Shown here piece by piece: positions 19,145-20,069 of a DNA stretch of 20,069 nucleotides. Both the position numbers and the translations under genes were made by a program. This stretch comes from Basidiobolus ranarum (lineage: Eukaryota; Basidiobolomycota; Basidiobolomycetes; Basidiobolales), in NCBI GenBank assembly GCA_040143965.1, contig JASJQH010000235.1, positions 1 to 20,069 of the forward strand. The letters run 5' to 3'. The first letter of the stretch is position 1, and the number at the start of each line of letters is the position of its first letter. Under the pieces are notes generated by a model, which saw nothing but the letters and a program-made list of their open reading frames with translations, was not told the origin of the DNA and made no database searches.

Positions 19145-20069
19145 CATCCATAGCTCTGTGGATTGGTGGGTAGATGCCCCACTCCATTTCATTAACTCTA
19201 CACGGAATTCAAATCACAAGCCCACCACACGTTGTAGGGTGTATAACCTCAACCAAATCAAGGATAAGGTATTCTAAGAGAATGCCGGATTCTTAGTCCG
19301 CAGATAATGTGCCACCAGTAAAATATTGACGCTCATTGACCTAGCTAACATGTTAACATCGCAACCATGCAACCATGTTGACTGATATTTCAAATAAATG
19401 ACCAGTAAATTTGACAAGTAGAATTGATATGCAACAGCATGAACTCTCAAATGGCTGGTGAACCTTAGGGAGAATAGATCAAGCATAGGGTTGTTGACAA
19501 GCAGGTTTTTGGTATCTGCCTTATACTTGGATGAAATTCATCATTATTTGTTCTGGCTTCCCTAACAGCAATTTGAGGATGGTTATCATCAGAAAACCAT
19601 CACAATTTTGATCCATTTTGGGCTGACTGTTTACTTACCATCATAAAATTGTCAAGTTAGATACAATTTTAATCAATTTATTCAACTTCAGGAGTGAAAT
19701 TTAAAGATTTTGCAAAATAGTTGCACAAGATTGGCTACAATATCAGAAAACTATGAATCAACACATATGTAAAAATATAACCCAAATTTTACACATTTAC
19801 CACTTGACACTAATTTGTCACCTTCAAAACCCCTAGTTTCTTTGATATATTCTCCTGAATATTGTCAACAAGTACTTCATATCCAAGGTTTAGCTCATAT
19901 CCAACATAAGTTTGTATCAGTATCTCCATCAAAGCTCACCATTGCATTAGTGTTGAACCTGTTGGAGGATCTTGACATAATGGGGGTAGACTTTGAGTAT
20001 TAGAAGCAACTTATGATAGTGTGTTTTAGTTAGTTTATTCTTGAGAGTATATGGTGACTTATATAGTAG

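Larger units (their letters stand above)
18225..20069. other. Gene-poor right end, about 1.8 kb
   Basis: Apart from the TIM23 promoter next to 18224, I see no supported gene. Open stretches at 19274-19486 (minus) and about 19774-20003 (plus) have no ATG at their start and no recognisable motif. The second reads fluently for about 75 codons and could be an exon of a gene continuing beyond the window, but there is nothing to confirm it. The palindrome and the degenerate telomere-like run listed separately are the only structures noted. Confidence 0.45.

Noticed and set aside
19774-20003. About 75-codon open stretch with LIYSPEYCQQ, considered as a histone-deacetylase-like exon
   Set aside because: Only the first few residues resemble that family and the rest does not; no start or acceptor was found.
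590-20069. Search for LTR elements, other capsid-bearing elements, LINEs and CRISPR arrays
   Set aside because: I saw no reverse transcriptase, integrase or capsid motifs, no long terminal repeats and no regularly spaced repeats in the window.

Overview
The window reads as nuclear DNA of an intron-rich, AT-rich fungus. Every split gene has GT-AG introns, nearly all 55-76 nt, several with CTAAC- or ACTAAT-like branch sites. The recognisable proteins are eukaryotic housekeeping proteins: Tim23, Skp1, a Ptc7-type phosphatase, and a WD-repeat protein of the S. pombe SPAC2A9.03 / plant At1g36070 type. They sit beside a cAMP-receptor-like seven-helix GPCR and a pair of small membrane proteins that look fungal. 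My best guess is an early-diverging lineage (Zoopagomycota or Mucoromycota type, possibly entomophthoralean), because of the GPCR type, the intron density and the long gene-poor spacers. That placement is inference from gene content, not proven.

Layout from left to right: the 5' part of an unrecognised basic, Ser/Lys-rich protein runs off the left edge (1-589, minus). A long gene-poor stretch follows, holding a possible two-exon gene fragment (2812-3195, minus). Next is an intronless GPCR (4086-5243, minus), then 2.7 kb without a supported gene. A five-exon mitochondrial PP2C of the Ptc7/PPTC7 family (7962-9193, minus) is divergent from SKP1 (10064-10688, plus, three exons), and their shared upstream region carries a telomere-like CCCTAA run. 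Two paralogous two-exon genes of an uncharacterised membrane family face each other tail to tail (11381-12093 plus; 12352-13041 minus). A 15-exon WD-repeat gene (13831-15977, minus) includes a 13-nt microexon. A possible 43-residue tail-anchored micro-protein (16255-16386, plus) lies divergent from it. WD40-like remnants (about 16880-17290) precede TIM23 (17377-18224, minus, four exons). The last 1.8 kb has no supported gene but holds a 22-bp perfect palindrome and a second, degenerate telomere-like run.

The genes do not form a pathway. Tim23 and the Ptc7-type phosphatase are both mitochondrial, while Skp1, the GPCR and the WD protein act elsewhere. The exon models below were built by hand from reading frame, GT/AG sites and conserved motifs. 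Reading phase closes exactly in all five multi-exon genes with recognised products or paralogy, but no transcript evidence was available.
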